Made by a program: the position numbers and the translations under genes. Below the pieces are notes generated by a model. It did no database searches, was not told where the DNA came from, and saw only the letters and a program-made list of their open reading frames with translations. This document shows, piece by piece, positions 45,060-57,600 of a DNA stretch of 64,000 bases. This stretch comes from Odiellus spinosus (taxonomy: Eukaryota; Arthropoda; Arachnida; Opiliones; Phalangiidae), in assembly GCA_963920705.1 (NCBI GenBank), contig OY987232.1:16183726-16247725 (forward strand), written 5' to 3'. Within the stretch, counting starts at the first letter, position 1. Every line of letters begins with the position of its first letter.

Positions 45060-47057
45060 ATAATCCAATATTTAATAATAGTCTTTTAACATTAGAAACA
45101 TTGCAATTTATTGTACAAAGATTTTGTTCAAAAAACCAAGACTACTATCTCTTCAACAGTCTTAACTTGACAAGCAAATTGGTCTCTTCTTCGCCCCAAA
45201 TTTTCGATACTTGCTACAAATAACAGTCTTACGAGAGTAGGGGAGTCCCCGTTTCACCCTAAACCCCCTATCCTATTATCTCCTTCAGACGTGTCTCCTC
45301 TAGACTATAAGGTGAAAGATGTCTTAGACTTCCCATATACACGATCCTAAAAACATTATTGGCCAACATTACTTAAGTTTCCAATATTTTCCCATGGTTT
45401 TATACGTTGAAGGCAACTTCCCATTGCGTTATCGGAATTTTGTTACAGTACGTTTATAGACAGTTGGAAATTAACTGGGTTTGTCATGGGAAATGTCTGG
45501 GATTGATTTAAAGAGACTCAGGAAACCTGTTTTTCAAAATATATAATTAATTATTCTTAATTTCGTTAGACCAGATCATCTGAAAGAAATCCGCAAATAT
45601 ATGTTGGTTAAAATTATCCATATTTAATCATCAAAATCTATAAATTCTCAGAACTATTTAAGTTTCAAAACAACTCAATGACCAATCACAATTAAAATTG
45701 AGGTTGAAGCCAATGAAAGAGTCTCGCGCGCTTTAGGTGCATGATACATCAGAGTGTAACCATAGCAACGCTCGCGCCAAAATCAAACGGAATTAGTTCC
45801 AAATTAGGCTTAGCGGAAAATAAACCAGATAAGTAGAGTCAAAGCTATTTAATAATACCTAAAAAACAATAACTCTTCGATTTTGAACCATTTGATAACG
45901 TTTAGCATTGTCACTAGTAATAAAGGCCTGGTTGAGTTTTTTGGGATGTTTTCACTTCTATAGAGTCTGAGTCTAATTCCCTTCGATTTTAAAGTATTTA
46001 TTAAAATATTACATCTAAATAAGACCGAATATCAATCTAAAGTAGCTTCTTGCAGACGACGCATCAATATTTGGCCGGATCTACCAGTTATGTATTTTTT
46101 CCAAATTTACATGAATCTGCAATTAAACCATAGTTAGTGCTCCGTCGCGGAGCTTGCGTCAAAATTGCCGCAATGCGGCAGTTTAGCTTCTATGTGGAGC
46201 GGGATGATGTAACGGTCCCATGCAAGTTTAATTTCAATGAATATGTCGAAATTTTTCAAGTTAAGTATCTAATTATATCATTATAAGTTAGTTTATGTAA
46301 CCAAGTTACTGACTTCAGCCATAAAAACTGTTAACTACGCGTAATTACAACGGAATACGTTTAGCCATTGAGTTCAATACAACCTTAAGCCTAAAACGTG
46401 TACGGCCGGATAGTGCAAGCGGTGTGATTCAGATGAATTAAATATGGTACCTTCAAGAGCCCTGCCAACTTTGGTGAGTAGGCTTCTTAAGCCTGATATT
46501 ATTTATTACATTTTTGGAAATAATTATTACCGCCCAGTTAATATTAGCTAATATGTATGATATCGTAGAAAATATACTAGGAATGGTCGTGGTAATTTAA
46601 GGGTGTGGTTTTAAACTCGCCATTCATACGTTTTTAATGAAGTATATCCCCTTTATGCTTGTGGAATGCCTTAAATCTAAGCGTGTTCCTTGATAATAAA
46701 GGCTTTTAGTAGAAATGGTAGTTCCTAGTGTAATTTTATAAACATACTGTAATTATAAATGCGCTCCAGTTTCGACTGTCAATTGTTCGGATTTCACTGT
46801 ACAATTTTTGATTTAAAACTTATTGGAATATCTTTTCCATCACGATTTTGGTTCACTTCACCTTCAACTTTCGGAGTAAAGTTGAAGTGTCAAGATTAGT
46901 TATCGTAATTGTTAAAACTGAGGCGTATTTATATATAACATTAAACGAGAATACACAATAAAGTAGTTCGTATCAATTCCAATTGAACATCCGCGATATC
47001 GGGTTTGAAAGAATACCTTGAGTAAATTGGAAAATGTCAGAAGCACCTGTTATTAGT
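45060..47057. other. Intergenic, no gene seen
   Basis: No exon chain found. ATGGTACCTTCAAGAGCCCT...GGTGAGTA at 46446-46482 could be a short 5' exon on plus but nothing joins to it. Two hairpins lie at 46139-46180. Confidence 0.4.
46139..46180. other. Pair of perfect short hairpins
   Basis: GCTCCG-TCG-CGGAGC (46139-46153) and TGCCGC-AAT-GCGGCA (46166-46180), both with 6-bp GC-rich stems and 3-base loops, 12 bases apart, in otherwise AT-rich DNA. Confidence 0.5.
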
Positions 47058-47064
47058 GTAACCA

Positions 47065-47479
47065 GAGGTATATAATAACCCCCTTCGGGGGAAGTATGAA
47101 AGGTAGGCAAAATCGACGAACAACGAGTGCCCGGCGTAAATCGCGGCGGATCGACACACCGCTTTACTCCCAAAAAATAGTTACACCATTTTGAACCTCA
47201 CTAAAATTTCCCTACGCGCACTTCCGGAACTCGCGAGCTGAAGTCAACCTTCGACTCCATTTTAACAGACAGCCTGACTCCCGAGGCAGGAAGTTCTAAA
47301 CACAAATCGAGCCGTCTTGTTTATACAAAGACCATTTACTAGAGTAGCGACATTGAGAAGTCCAGCGCGAGCTAGTGGCCTAGATAGTCAGCAGCGGGCT
47401 CTTGTTGTTCGTGATTTTTAGCATTGGTAGTATAGGGGCTTTCATACTTCCCCCCGAAGGGGGTTATTATATACCTCTG
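47065..47479. mobile_element. Family B MITE, copy 4
   Basis: 415 bp with an exact 7-bp duplication GTGTAAC (47058-47064, 47480-47486). Intergenic. Confidence 0.92.
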
Positions 47480-47632
47480 GTGTAACACTCCGATAAAGCT
47501 AATATAACACCAATGTTGGAAGAAGATTGTACCTTTTCTAAGCACCTTAAAGATAAATAGTAATGTACAAGGTGACCCGGTACCATGTGAAAAAACGAAA
47601 ACTTTGATTTTAAATCTTTTGGATTTAGGTTT

Positions 47633-47800
47633 GTAACCTAATTAAAAGTGATTTTTTATCGATTCCTTATCGTTTAAATAAGCCTAATCCACCAGTAATA
47701 AAAAATTACAAGCCCATATTAAACTAGAAATAAATTAAAAACTTACCCGGAAATTAGGCTTAGCTGGATTCACGAAGATCCTGAATTTATTCGCATTGAT
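47633..47800. mobile_element. Family D MITE, left part
   Basis: GTTTGTAACCTAATTAAAAG through TTAGGCTTAGCTGGATTC; only the left half, terminal bases altered. Confidence 0.65.
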
Positions 47801-47817
47801 GTATTATATAAAATAAT

Positions 47818-48369
47818 TAGAGCTCGGAATTCGTATAATTTTTATTAATTGGAATAAAATCTACTAAATTCTGATGTATATTATCTGTTTGATTAAAAAT
47901 AGACTATTTTTCATTCGAGTTAACTTATTCGAAGATAAAGTAAAAATCATAATCCATATCCGTTTTTATCCAAAAATGGCAACTTATCTTAGAATATTAT
48001 CCGCGTTATACGTTCGGATAAAAAAATTCAAAATTTATTTTCGTGAAAAATAACGAATAAAAAGATGATTTAAAATCTTAGTTTCGTTGTTTTATTTATA
48101 TTCTTCGAATTAAAAGTCAATTTGAAATATTTTTCTTATATTTTAGACTAATTCTGGAAACGTGAATTTTCTTATCCATCGTTATACGTTTGAATACGAG
48201 TAATTTGTAGATAGATAAAGGGCCAAACGCTTATCTTCGGGTAAACCTTTTAACAATTATACGAATATAGAAATTTCATTGTTTTAGTTCCAAACAATTT
48301 ATCCGAAAATAAATATCTGAAAATATACGAATAACGGAAGATAATGGATCGATCCGATTCCGAGCTCTA
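47818..48369. mobile_element. Family E (subtype b) MITE, full length
   Basis: 552 bp, TAGAGCTCGGAATTCGTATA to GATTCCGAGCTCTA. Flanks AAAATAAT and AAATAAAA match only partly. Confidence 0.82.
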
Positions 48370-49008
48370 AAATAAAAACAAAAAAACTCTAAAATCCACT
48401 ACACCTGCCCTTTAAAATAGCATATTTCTTTTTCTTGGACATGTTCTATACAATATAATTTAAGTTTCCTTACGTGAGATCTTTGGCTTGCTAGTAACTT
48501 TTACTCTTTAATCATTAGTTTGATCGGATTTCGGCGATGGATTAAGTGGGTGGACTTTTTTTTTCGAGGGCTTACTTTTAATCTTCTTATGAGCTTAAGC
48601 TTCTCTTTCAGGTCGCGGATCTGTAAGCCGGATTAGTTATATCTAGCCATATTCTTGTGCCCCGCGGTTTTAGAAATTAAATAGAAAGTAATAAGGTTTT
48701 TTGTTTTGTAAAAAAAATACCAGATGGCGTGGAAACGTGTCTCTTTAAAAATATTTATATTTTTAATCGCTAAACAAATACAACTAGTTACTTAGTATTA
48801 AAACCCGCGAGATTATTTAAATTAGCCTAAATCCGGCCTAATTCTTTGCATTTTAAGCTAAGCCTAATTCGGGCCTAATTACGTTTGAAAGCCAAGAAAG
48901 TTTAAAACACATATTTATGTTTTACTTAGTTCAAAATTTGATTTAGAACAACTTCGCCTTCAAGTAGTTTAAAAAGTCATTATTTTAAATTTTTTTTAGG
49001 TAAGCTAT
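48370..49008. other. AT-rich intergenic sequence, nothing seen
   Basis: No open frame, repeat or RNA gene that I can support. Confidence 0.4.
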
Positions 49009-49512
49009 CGTTGAAATAATGATGAGTCATCCAGCCCGCTAATGGCCGACGCCGATGGACCAAGACCATTTGTCTAAAATAATTCAACCTCTAAACTGAT
49101 CTGAAACTAAGGCAAAGGTTACCAATGAGCTCTAATACTTTCCAAGGCCCAACGAGTGTGTCGCGTTTGTGAATTTTTCGCGTTGAAATAATGATGAGTC
49201 ATCCAGCCCGCTAATGGCCGACGCCGATGGACCAAGACCATTTGCCTAAAATAATTCAACCTCTAAACTGATCTGAAACTAAGGCAAAGGTTACCAACGA
49301 GCTCTAATACTTTCCAAGGCCCAACGAGTGTGTCGCGTTTGTGAATTTTTCGCGTTGAAATAATGATGAGTCATCCAGCCCGCTAATGGCCGACGCCGAT
49401 GGACCAAGACCATTTGTCTAAAATAATTCAACCTCTAAACTGATCTGAAAGTAGGGCAAAGGTTACCAATGATCTCCAATACCTTCCAAGGCCCAACGAG
49501 TGTGTCGCGTTT
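49009..49512. repeat. 172-bp tandem repeat, three copies
   Basis: Units begin at 49011, 49183 and 49355 (GTTGAAATAATGATGAGTC), almost identical except for a few substitutions, mainly in the third copy, so recently amplified. No coding sense. A GTGTGTTTTTGCGTTGTGCG tract follows. Confidence 0.9.
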
Positions 49513-49919
49513 GTGCGCGTGTGTTTTTGCGTTGTGCGCGTGTGATCTCTATTGATTGGATATAAACTCAAGCAGCATTCATCATAGACCTTCAAATTGG
49601 TAAGTTTTTTAATAATTTCCATCTTTGTGTTTGTGTAAAAAGTGGGATATAAGTTTTGTGGTGATGATTTACAATATTGCAATTTAATTATTGGCTAATA
49701 CCCACGATTAAGAATTGGATGTAATATGAAGTAATTTGGGGGGTTAACTTCTAGCACATGTGTCTACTTCGTAATTAATCCGAAGATATAATATTTACCA
49801 AGTTAGGCAACTTTAATTTGAATCTGAATTTTCTTATGATAATCTAATATCCCAGTTTTATGCCTAACTGCCAATTACCATGAGACTTTTGGTGAGTTGT
49901 CTACCGCCTTAAGTGTGGC

Positions 49920-50338
49920 CAGAGGTATATAATAAACCCCCTTCGGGGGGAAGTATGAAAGGTAGGCAAAATCGACGAACAACGAGTGCCCGGCGTAAAT
50001 CGCGGCGGATCGACACACCGCTTTACTCCCAAAAAATAGTTACACCATTTTGAACCTCACTAAATTTTCCCTACGCGCACTCCCGGAACTCGCGAGCTGA
50101 AGTCAACCTTCGACTCCATTTTAACAGACAGCCTGACTCCCGAGACAGGAAGTTCTAAACATAAATCGAGCCGTCTTGTTTATACAAAGACCATTTACTA
50201 GAGTAGCGACATTGAGAAGTCCAGCGCGAGCTAGTGGCCTAGATAGTCAGCAGCGGGCTCTTGTTGTTCGTGATTTTTAGCATTGGTAGTATAGGGGCTT
50301 TCATACTTCCCCCCGAAGGGGGTTATTATATACCTCTG
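49920..50338. mobile_element. Family B MITE, copy 5
   Basis: 419 bp with an exact 7-bp duplication GTGTGGC (49913-49919, 50339-50345). Its target resembles that of copy 4 (GTGTAAC). Confidence 0.92.
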
Positions 50339-50576
50339 GTGTGGCATATTTTTGTTCCACTTTGAAATATATCCGAGTTAAACGGATTCGCCCAGTCCAA
50401 TCAGTCGGAAATAACTCGGTAAAGCCTACTTCGTTTAACTTGTCGATGTCATAAAAGCGACGAACCAAAAATTGCCTGGTACTCTATTCTACCATCTATT
50501 ATAGTAGTATTCTTCAAGTTCCATTTTCACGCCTCGATCCGTACATTTCTTAGATTATTTTAACAAATAAAATTCT

Positions 50577-51950
50577 GCTTCGCCACTAATAGAAAACGAG
50601 CAAAAATGACCATATCTGAAAATGGCCGTAACTTTTCTCTACTATAACCTAGGCATAAACCGATTGCACCATTAGAAAGAAGACATTCCCTAGATTAATT
50701 TAAAATAATAAAATTGACATGAGCCACTCGTTAAAGATTATTCCGCCACTGATAGAAATCGAGCAAAATTCCCAAAAATGACCCCTATCTTAAAATGGCC
50801 GTAACTTTTCTCTACTGTAACCTAGACATGAACCGATTGCACCATTATAAAGAAGACATTCCCTAGATTAATTTAAAATAATCAAATTGACATGAGCCAC
50901 TCGTTAAAGATTATTTCGCCACTGATAGAAATTGAGCAAAATTCCTAAAAATGACCCCTATCTTAAAATGGCCGTAACTTTTCTCTACTGTAACCTAGAC
51001 ATAAACCGATTGCACCATTATAAAGAAGATATTCCCTAGATTAATTTAAAATAATAAAATTGAAATGAGCCACTCGTTAAAGATTATTCTTCCATTGATA
51101 GAAATCGAGCAAAATTCCTAAATTTACCCCTATCTTGAAATGGCCGTAACTTTTTTATTTTAACACCTATGCTTAAACCGATTGCACCATTAGAAAGAAG
51201 ACATTCCCTAGATTAATTTAAAATAATAAAATTGACATGAGCCACTCGTTAAAGATTATTCCGCCACTGATAGAAATCGAGCAAAATCCCCAAAAATGAT
51301 CCCTATCTTAAAATGTCCGTAACTTTTCTCTACTGTAGCCTAGGCATAAACCGATTGCAGCATTATAAAGAAGATATTCCCTAGATTAATTTAAAATAAT
51401 AAATTTGACATGAGCCACTCGTTAAAGATTATTCCGGCACTGATAGAAATCGAGCAAAATTTCCAAAAATGACCCCTATCTTGAAATGGCCGTAACTTTT
51501 TTATTTTAACACCTAGGCATAAACCGATTGCACCAATTGAAAGAAGACATTCCCTAGATTAATTTAAAATAATAAAATTGACATGAGCCACTCGTTAAAG
51601 ATTATTCCGCCACTGATAGAAATCGAGCAAAATTCCAAAAATGACCCCTATCTTAAAATGGCCGTAACTTTTCTCTACTATAACCTAGGCATAAACCGAT
51701 TGCAGCATTATAAAGAAGACATTCCATAGATTAATTTAAAATAATAAAATTGACATGAGCCACTCGTTAAAGATTATTCCGCCACTGATAGAAATCGAGC
51801 AAAATCCACAAAAATGACCCCTATCTTAAAATGGCCGTAACTTTTCTCTACTGTAACCTAGACATGAACTAATTGCACCATTAGAAAGAAGACATTCCCT
51901 AGATTAATTTAAAATAATAAAATTGACACGAGCCACTCGTTAAAGATTAT
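50577..51950. repeat. 173-bp satellite-like array, about eight copies
   Basis: The marker GGCCGTAACTTTTCTCTAC (some units vary) recurs at 172-173-bp steps (50628, 50801, 50974, 51146, 51319, 51492, 51664, 51837). Units share AAACCGATTGCACCATTA and GACATGAGCCACTCGTTAAA and differ by a few percent. An isolated unit is at 60390-60568. Confidence 0.92.
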
Positions 51951-52784
51951 TCCTATTAATTCCTATAAATTGATGATGGCTTTCCTAAATTCCTACAACA
52001 TGAGATTTTAAGATATTTTGTGATTTAAAATTATTTGGCAAACAATTTATTATTTTATATTTTTAATAGAACATGTTTGATTTCAAACAAATTTTTCTGT
52101 GAAAACGCGCCTTTAAAAAATCTCTTACGCTCTCTGAAACTCTAAATTTCGCTAGAAAATATACAATAGGAGAAGGCAAGGAAAAAGTCCTGGTTACTTT
52201 GGTGGGAAAAAAGTGAAAAATAGTTTGGTTGGGAATAAAAATGACCAAAAAATGTTTAGGTCAGCCATATTTAGTCGCGCTACGATCTCCCGTTATTTCA
52301 TTTATTTTTCGTCTCGCCTTGAAAATTGATGTATTTTGGTACAGCCAAAAAATAGTCTATATATTTTGTGTTGTTGCAATGATACACAATGTTAAATCTC
52401 ATAGGGAAGAAGTGGTCTGCTTCAAGTCTCAAAAAAGATATATACGCATCAATTTGGTTTGAAGCCTGAAGGGGTGGACTCTACAATCAGAGACTAACCA
52501 CTCCTGAATCACAAACTCCTTGATTTCTAGCAAATTTCAGTGTGCAAAATGCTAAAATTAGCGAAGGACAAGCTCCACCTAGCGGAATTTTGAGACAAAG
52601 CAAATTGCGCATGCGTATTAAAAGCGTTACAGATTTGATCAAGACGTTTTGAATATAAAGAGACTGGAGGCTATCCCCCCTATCTTAATGATGCAAAACA
52701 TGGCGCTCATAATGTTACTCTAACGGAAAACAGTGGGATTTAGAAAATATCAGTTATTACCTTTGCAAGCCCTTAGAGCTTGGA
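51951..52784. other. Intergenic, no confident feature
   Basis: A few short open frames without splice context or recognisable motif. Nothing else seen. Confidence 0.35.
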
Positions 52785-53172
52785 TTCAGATAATGAATAT
52801 CCATTGATAACTAGGCTTTTTTCAGATATTTTAATCACGGATAAATTTAAGTTAATATAAATCCACAAATTATATAAACAGAATCGTATTCAAATGCTGG
52901 ATACGAATTAGACCCGGAGATAAAATTTTAAGCTCGATTAATAAACAAATCGCGTTTATTCGAACGGATAACGCGAAGATAAAAATACGACGTTTCTCGA
53001 AATCCGTGTAGAATGAAATATAATAATTCGATTTTTTTCATCTAAATCGAAAGGAACAATTCTAGCTTCGAGATCTCAATTTTGGGTTAAAATAGACGAA
53101 GAAACTCGAAAGGTTTCAAATTAAATAACTCTTATAATTCGTATCAATTTCCTATAACAATGAGTACGAAAA
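52785..53172. mobile_element. Family E MITE, truncated, reverse orientation
   Basis: Reverse complement of the interior of the 3127-3661 type, from GATAATGAATATCCATTGAT to CAATGAGTACGAA; left terminus of the family absent. Confidence 0.75.
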
Positions 53173-53210
53173 ATAAGCTGTAATAAATTATCCCCTAGGC
53201 CTACTTAAAA

Positions 53211-53858
53211 CAAGAGGTATCCAGACAGTCTGGATAAACGTGGAGTGATGATCAATCGAGTACTCGGTAACCGCGTAAAAATGTAAATGATTCTTACCCG
53301 CGCAAAAAAAATTAAATCAAAAAATAAATAAATGGAGAAAGGGGTCTTCGCGCCAGATGGCGCCAGGGGCTCCAGCCAGAGAGAGAGAAAACTCTCAACT
53401 GTCGACGAAAACATGGAGCGACGCGAAGGGGAGTAAACGTTCCTTCCCCCAACTACATCTGTATTTAGAGCTATCTTTCTATAACCAGAAGCCGATGAAA
53501 CCCTCCTTTGAAGTCTATTACTCCCGGGTCTTGTCTACCCCTCTCTGTATGGGTTAGTTTCAAAAAGCGCTATTCGTACGCCTCCTAACGGTAGATATTT
53601 TCGGAGCGGGAGTTCGTCGAGCGAATATCTCTAGCAGCCTCGGAGTTCGTCAAAAAAACGTCGTCGTTTGTGGAGAGAGAGAATTTCCAATTTTCCGTAG
53701 ACAGGGGGTATGAAGTAGGACCCCTCCGATCTCGTAAAATTGTGAATTTTACCCATACAGAGAGGAGCGCTATATGGAACATTAGAGTAGTAGACTTCGA
53801 AGGAGGGTTTCATCGGCTTCTGCTATAACGTGTAGTGATGACGTCAACACTCCACGTA
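53211..53858. mobile_element. Family H repeat, copy 2, carrying a family A insertion
   Basis: Parts 53211-53485 and 53823-53858 together match the 8770-9072 copy; a family A element splits them with duplication CTATAAC. It therefore shows the empty and filled states of the same site. Confidence 0.75.
53486..53822. mobile_element. Family A MITE, copy 12
   Basis: 337 bp with an exact 7-bp duplication CTATAAC (53479-53485, 53823-53829). In the unfilled family H copy the heptamer occurs once (CTATAACGTGTAGTG near 9030), confirming the duplication length. Confidence 0.93.
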
Positions 53859-54348
53859 AAAAAGGTGCTGGCTAGTCTGCGGTGCAACTCTAGGGTTCAT
53901 ATGAGCGTCTCAAATAGGGACGACGTTTATTGGTGCTTGACAAAAATCTCTACCACGCGTAGTTGGCTTGTTTCGTAACTGTCATTCATTTTGACCGATT
54001 TGACAAGTATTATCTCGGTCGGCAGCTCAGCTTCAATATCGATTACAGCACATTCTTTCAAAGCAATTTCATTCCAAGAATTTATATCTAGGCAGACCCG
54101 CCAAATAGCGTTTTTATTTTATTTTTTTTTTTTTTCAAATTGAGATTGATTTTGACTTTTTAATTTTGTCGGCACAATGATATGTCGATATTATGGGTTT
54201 CGAGGATACGATTATACCATTGTAGAGGTATTCTAACCATTTTAATTGGGTAATTGGGTAACTTTTACGCGGGTCGCTCTAAGGTTATAATTATGTATTG
54301 AATTTGATTGTGGATCATTGGTCTGGGGTTTCAACGCTGCTAAGCAAA
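53859..54348. other. Intergenic, nothing supported
   Basis: AT-rich, a T-run near 54118-54135, no open frame or repeat family recognised. Confidence 0.35.
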
Positions 54349-54352
54349 TTAA

Positions 54353-54533
54353 AGGGAGAATGCAACCTAATAAATGATTTTTAATCGATTCTTTATCGTT
54401 TAATTAAACTAGAAATCAATTTAAAACTTAACATCAAAATAGGCTTAGCAGGATTCATGAATTTCTTCGCATTTAAGAGTCTGCAACCAATTAGAAAGGG
54501 CCCGTTGTTAAGGCGAGATCTCCATGATACTAC
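54353..54533. mobile_element. Family D MITE, left part
   Basis: TTAA then AGGGAGAATGCAACCTAA, internally shortened, running into a family A copy at 54534; the right arm is missing. Confidence 0.7.
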
Positions 54534-54861
54534 CAGAAGCCGATGAAACCATCCTTTGAAGTCTATTACTCCCGGGTCTTGTCTACCCCTCTCTGTATGG
54601 TTAAGCGCGATTCGTACGCCTCCTAACGGTAGATATTTTCGGAGCGGGAGTTCGTCGAGCGAATATCTCTAGCAGCCTCGGAGTTCGTCAAAAAAACGTC
54701 GTCGTTTGTGGAGAGAGAGAGTTTCCAATTTTCCGTAGACAGGGGGGGATGAAATAGGACCCCTCCGATCTCGTAAAATTGGGAATTTTACCCATACAGA
54801 GAGGAGCGCTATGTGGAACATTAGAGTAGTAGACTTCAAAGGAGGGTTTCATCGACTTCTG
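54534..54861. mobile_element. Family A MITE, copy 13
   Basis: 328 bp; a short internal deletion in the left half; no matching flanks, so probably older. Confidence 0.88.
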
Positions 54862-54954
54862 ATTGAGAGCATAGAAATTCATTTATTTTTAAATTTAAAA
54901 GTTATTGTTAGGCTGTTAAATTTCTTAGTTTATGCTGTTTGAATCAAATTTTAC

Positions 54955-55265
54955 TTTAAAATACGTCGATTTATACGCGATACACTTGGGGATATAATTT
55001 ACCTCGAAACGATAGAGTAATATCACTCCATATTACATTCTCATAGACTCTTGTATAGTTAAAGGCAGGAGGCTGATATTACTCCACACAAAGTCAACCA
55101 ATTTACGACACCCTATAGAGAGACATACAGTATTGTTAGACGCTTTAAGTTTAGGCTTACACCATCGGTTGTGATGCACCTCTTAGCCATATAGAAGCAG
55201 AGACCCGAACTGTCAGTGGCACTGCATCGAGCGTAAATTCTCTACACTAGAAATTAAAGGTCAGA
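54955..55265. repeat. Dispersed repeat L, copy 1
   Basis: About 300 bp shared with 60090-60372: ATTTACCTCGAAA, then CCCTATAGA(G/A)AGA, then CATATAGAAGCAGAGAC, then CGAACTGTCAGTGGCAC. Non-coding; family unknown. Confidence 0.65.
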
Positions 55266-55364
55266 TCTCAGGTTTTTATCGAAGCTCCATCGAAATTTGA
55301 TTTTACCCAATCTGTAGGACATTTTTTTCTTCTGAAAAACATGTACAGGGTTCGTAAACGACCT

Positions 55365-56130
55365 GGAAATCCTGGAAAAGTCAAGGAATTTGAAAATGGA
55401 CCGAAAAGATCAGGGAATTTGGAAATTGGCCCAAAAGGTCAGGGATAAATCAGGGAATTTGGAAATTGACCCAAAAGGTCAGGGATAAATCAGGGAATTT
55501 GGAAATTGGCCCAAAAGGTCAGGGATAAATCAGGGTATTTGAAAATTGACCCAAAAGGTCAGGGATAAATCAGGGAATTTGGAAATTGGCCCAAAATTTC
55601 AGGGAAAGTCATTGAATTTTGAAATTGGCTCAAAAGATCAGGAAAAAGTCAGGGAATTTGGAAATTGGCCCAAAAGGTCTGGGAAATTGAAAATTGGTCC
55701 GAATTAAAGGTCAGGGAAATTGAAAATTGGCCCGAAAGGTCAGGGATAAATCTGGGAATTTGGAAATTGGCCCAAAAGGTCAGGGAAAGTCATTGAATTT
55801 TGAAATTGGCTCAAAAGATCAGGGAATTTGGAAATTGGCCCAAAAGGTCTGGGAAATTGAAAATTGGTCCGAATTAAAGATCAGGGAAATTGAAAATTGG
55901 TCCGAAAGGTCAGGGAAATTGAAAATTGGCTAGAAAGGTCAGGGAAATTGAAAATTGGTCCGAATTAAAGGTCAGGGAAATTGAAAATTTTCCCAAAAGG
56001 TCAGGGAAATTGAAAATTTCCCAAAAGGTCAGGGAAATTGAAAATTGACCCAAAAAACCAGGAAAAAGTCAGGGAAATTGGCTCAAAAGGTTAGGGAACT
56101 TGAAAATGGGTTCATCAGGTCATGGAATAT
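55365..56130. repeat. Minisatellite, about 27-40-bp units
   Basis: Over 20 imperfect units of AGGTCAGGGAAATTGAAAAT / TTGGCCCAAAAGGTCAGGG type. A higher-order unit of about 150-180 bp is repeated within it (CAGGGAAAGTCATTGAATTT at about 55600 and 55782). Open frames across it are by-products. Confidence 0.88.
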
Positions 56131-56735
56131 GATTGGTTGATTTAAATATTAACTTAAACCTGGCCAGAGGTATCAAATTTTAAATAGCACATCAATGTGC
56201 TATGAATTAGAATTAAATTAACTCTTGATAATAAGAACTAAAGTACTTAAATCGTGAAGTTAATTGAGGTTTTCCCTTTAAATTCACTGCCTTTAGAATT
56301 AGATCAATGTTGAAGCATTTATAGAATAGCCCCCTATCACGAAATTATAAGGTTGATGTATTGGCTTCCAAAAGCCTATACCGGATCAGGTTGAGAACTT
56401 GGGATATCCCTCGTGTCTCGTTCGTTGTCTTAGGGTGAGGGGCTTTCCCCTCGAACCGTGCGAGACGTCTTCTAAAAAAAAAAAAAAAAAAAAAAAAAAT
56501 CAAGAAATGGGCTCAGGGTGAAATTACTTCCAACAGGAGGTTGCACAAACTACTTTCTTTTCTATTCGAATTTAACATTATGTATCAATCCACCTCAGTG
56601 TAGAATCAATACTCCCAATTCTTAATACAACTCAGTATAAAGTAACCCTACAACCAAATTTTAGTTTTCGTTTTTCTAAGGATAATTTTTAAGCTTCTTC
56701 ATTGTAATCTGTATTAAAAATCATCAAAGAAAAAT
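56131..56735. other. Intergenic with a 26-base A tract
   Basis: A run of 26 A at 56474-56499 follows GAACCGTGCGAGACGTCTTC. It could be the tail of a retroposed sequence, but I find neither a promoter-like box nor a flanking duplication, so this stays unproven. Confidence 0.35.
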
Positions 56736-56737
56736 GA

Positions 56738-57090
56738 GTAGATTTTGTTAATTGAATAAGAGCATCGTGAATGTCAATCAGATATTAAAATATCCATTTC
56801 ATATTCGAGTTAACGGATACCCGAATGTAACGGCAAACTTACAATTCGTACTCATTGTTATTTAGGAAATTGATACGAGTTATTCATTCGCCGATAACGA
56901 ACAATTTGAAACCAAAGAGTTTCTTCGTCTATTTTAACCCAAAATTGAGATCTCGAATCTAGAATTGTTCCTTTCGATTTAGATGAAAAAATATAATTAT
57001 TATATTTCATTCTACACGGATTTCGAGAAACGTCGTGTTATCCGTTCGAATAAACGCGATTTGTTTATTAATCGAGCTTAAAATTTTATG
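56738..57090. mobile_element. Family E MITE, truncated
   Basis: TTTTGTTAATTGAATAAGAG through TTAATCGAGCTTAAAATTTT, the left two thirds of the 3127-3661 type without its outer terminus. Confidence 0.75.
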
Positions 57091-57600
57091 AGAAAACTGT
57101 TTCAGAGTTACTTTAAGTCTCTAGAGGGAGATTGCACCCCAAGAGGTGCTTGAGGGTCGGTAGCAGACTGTCTTGGATGGCAGGTGGAGTACCGAGATAA
57201 GCGTGTAAAAACCCTCTTTTGCTATATGCCAATATTACGAGTTAAAACTATATTTTTTCACGCCTTGATGCTCCTTGTTCCGGCAGAGAAAATCTATTTT
57301 TTATATCATTCCTTCTTTCTTTATAAGATCCCATACTCAAAACAATCATTACAATCTTAAAAGAGACCTAGTTCCCTTTAGAAACCTTTAGTTTACAACA
57401 AATATTAGGTTATTTCAAGGTTAAAACCATGTCAATTCAAACTCTTATATCTTAATATTATTAAATTAATAAAAATATTCAGGTTTCTAAGTTGGATAAG
57501 AAACGTAATGTGGTTGTTGTTCGCCGAGTTACGAGCGTTTGCATCGTTAGTCTTCTTTACCAACTGACCAAATTGATCTCAAGTTAACTTGCACCGCATC
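57091..57600. other. Intergenic, nothing supported
   Basis: No open frame chain, repeat family or RNA gene recognised. Confidence 0.35.

Noticed and set aside
46446-46482. ATG with a short open frame and GGTGAGTA donor, considered as a first exon
   Set aside because: No downstream exon found to join. One ATG plus a donor is expected by chance in this much sequence.
56380-56500. A tract after a GC-richer block, considered as a SINE or processed pseudogene
   Set aside because: No internal promoter boxes, no target duplication, no second copy.
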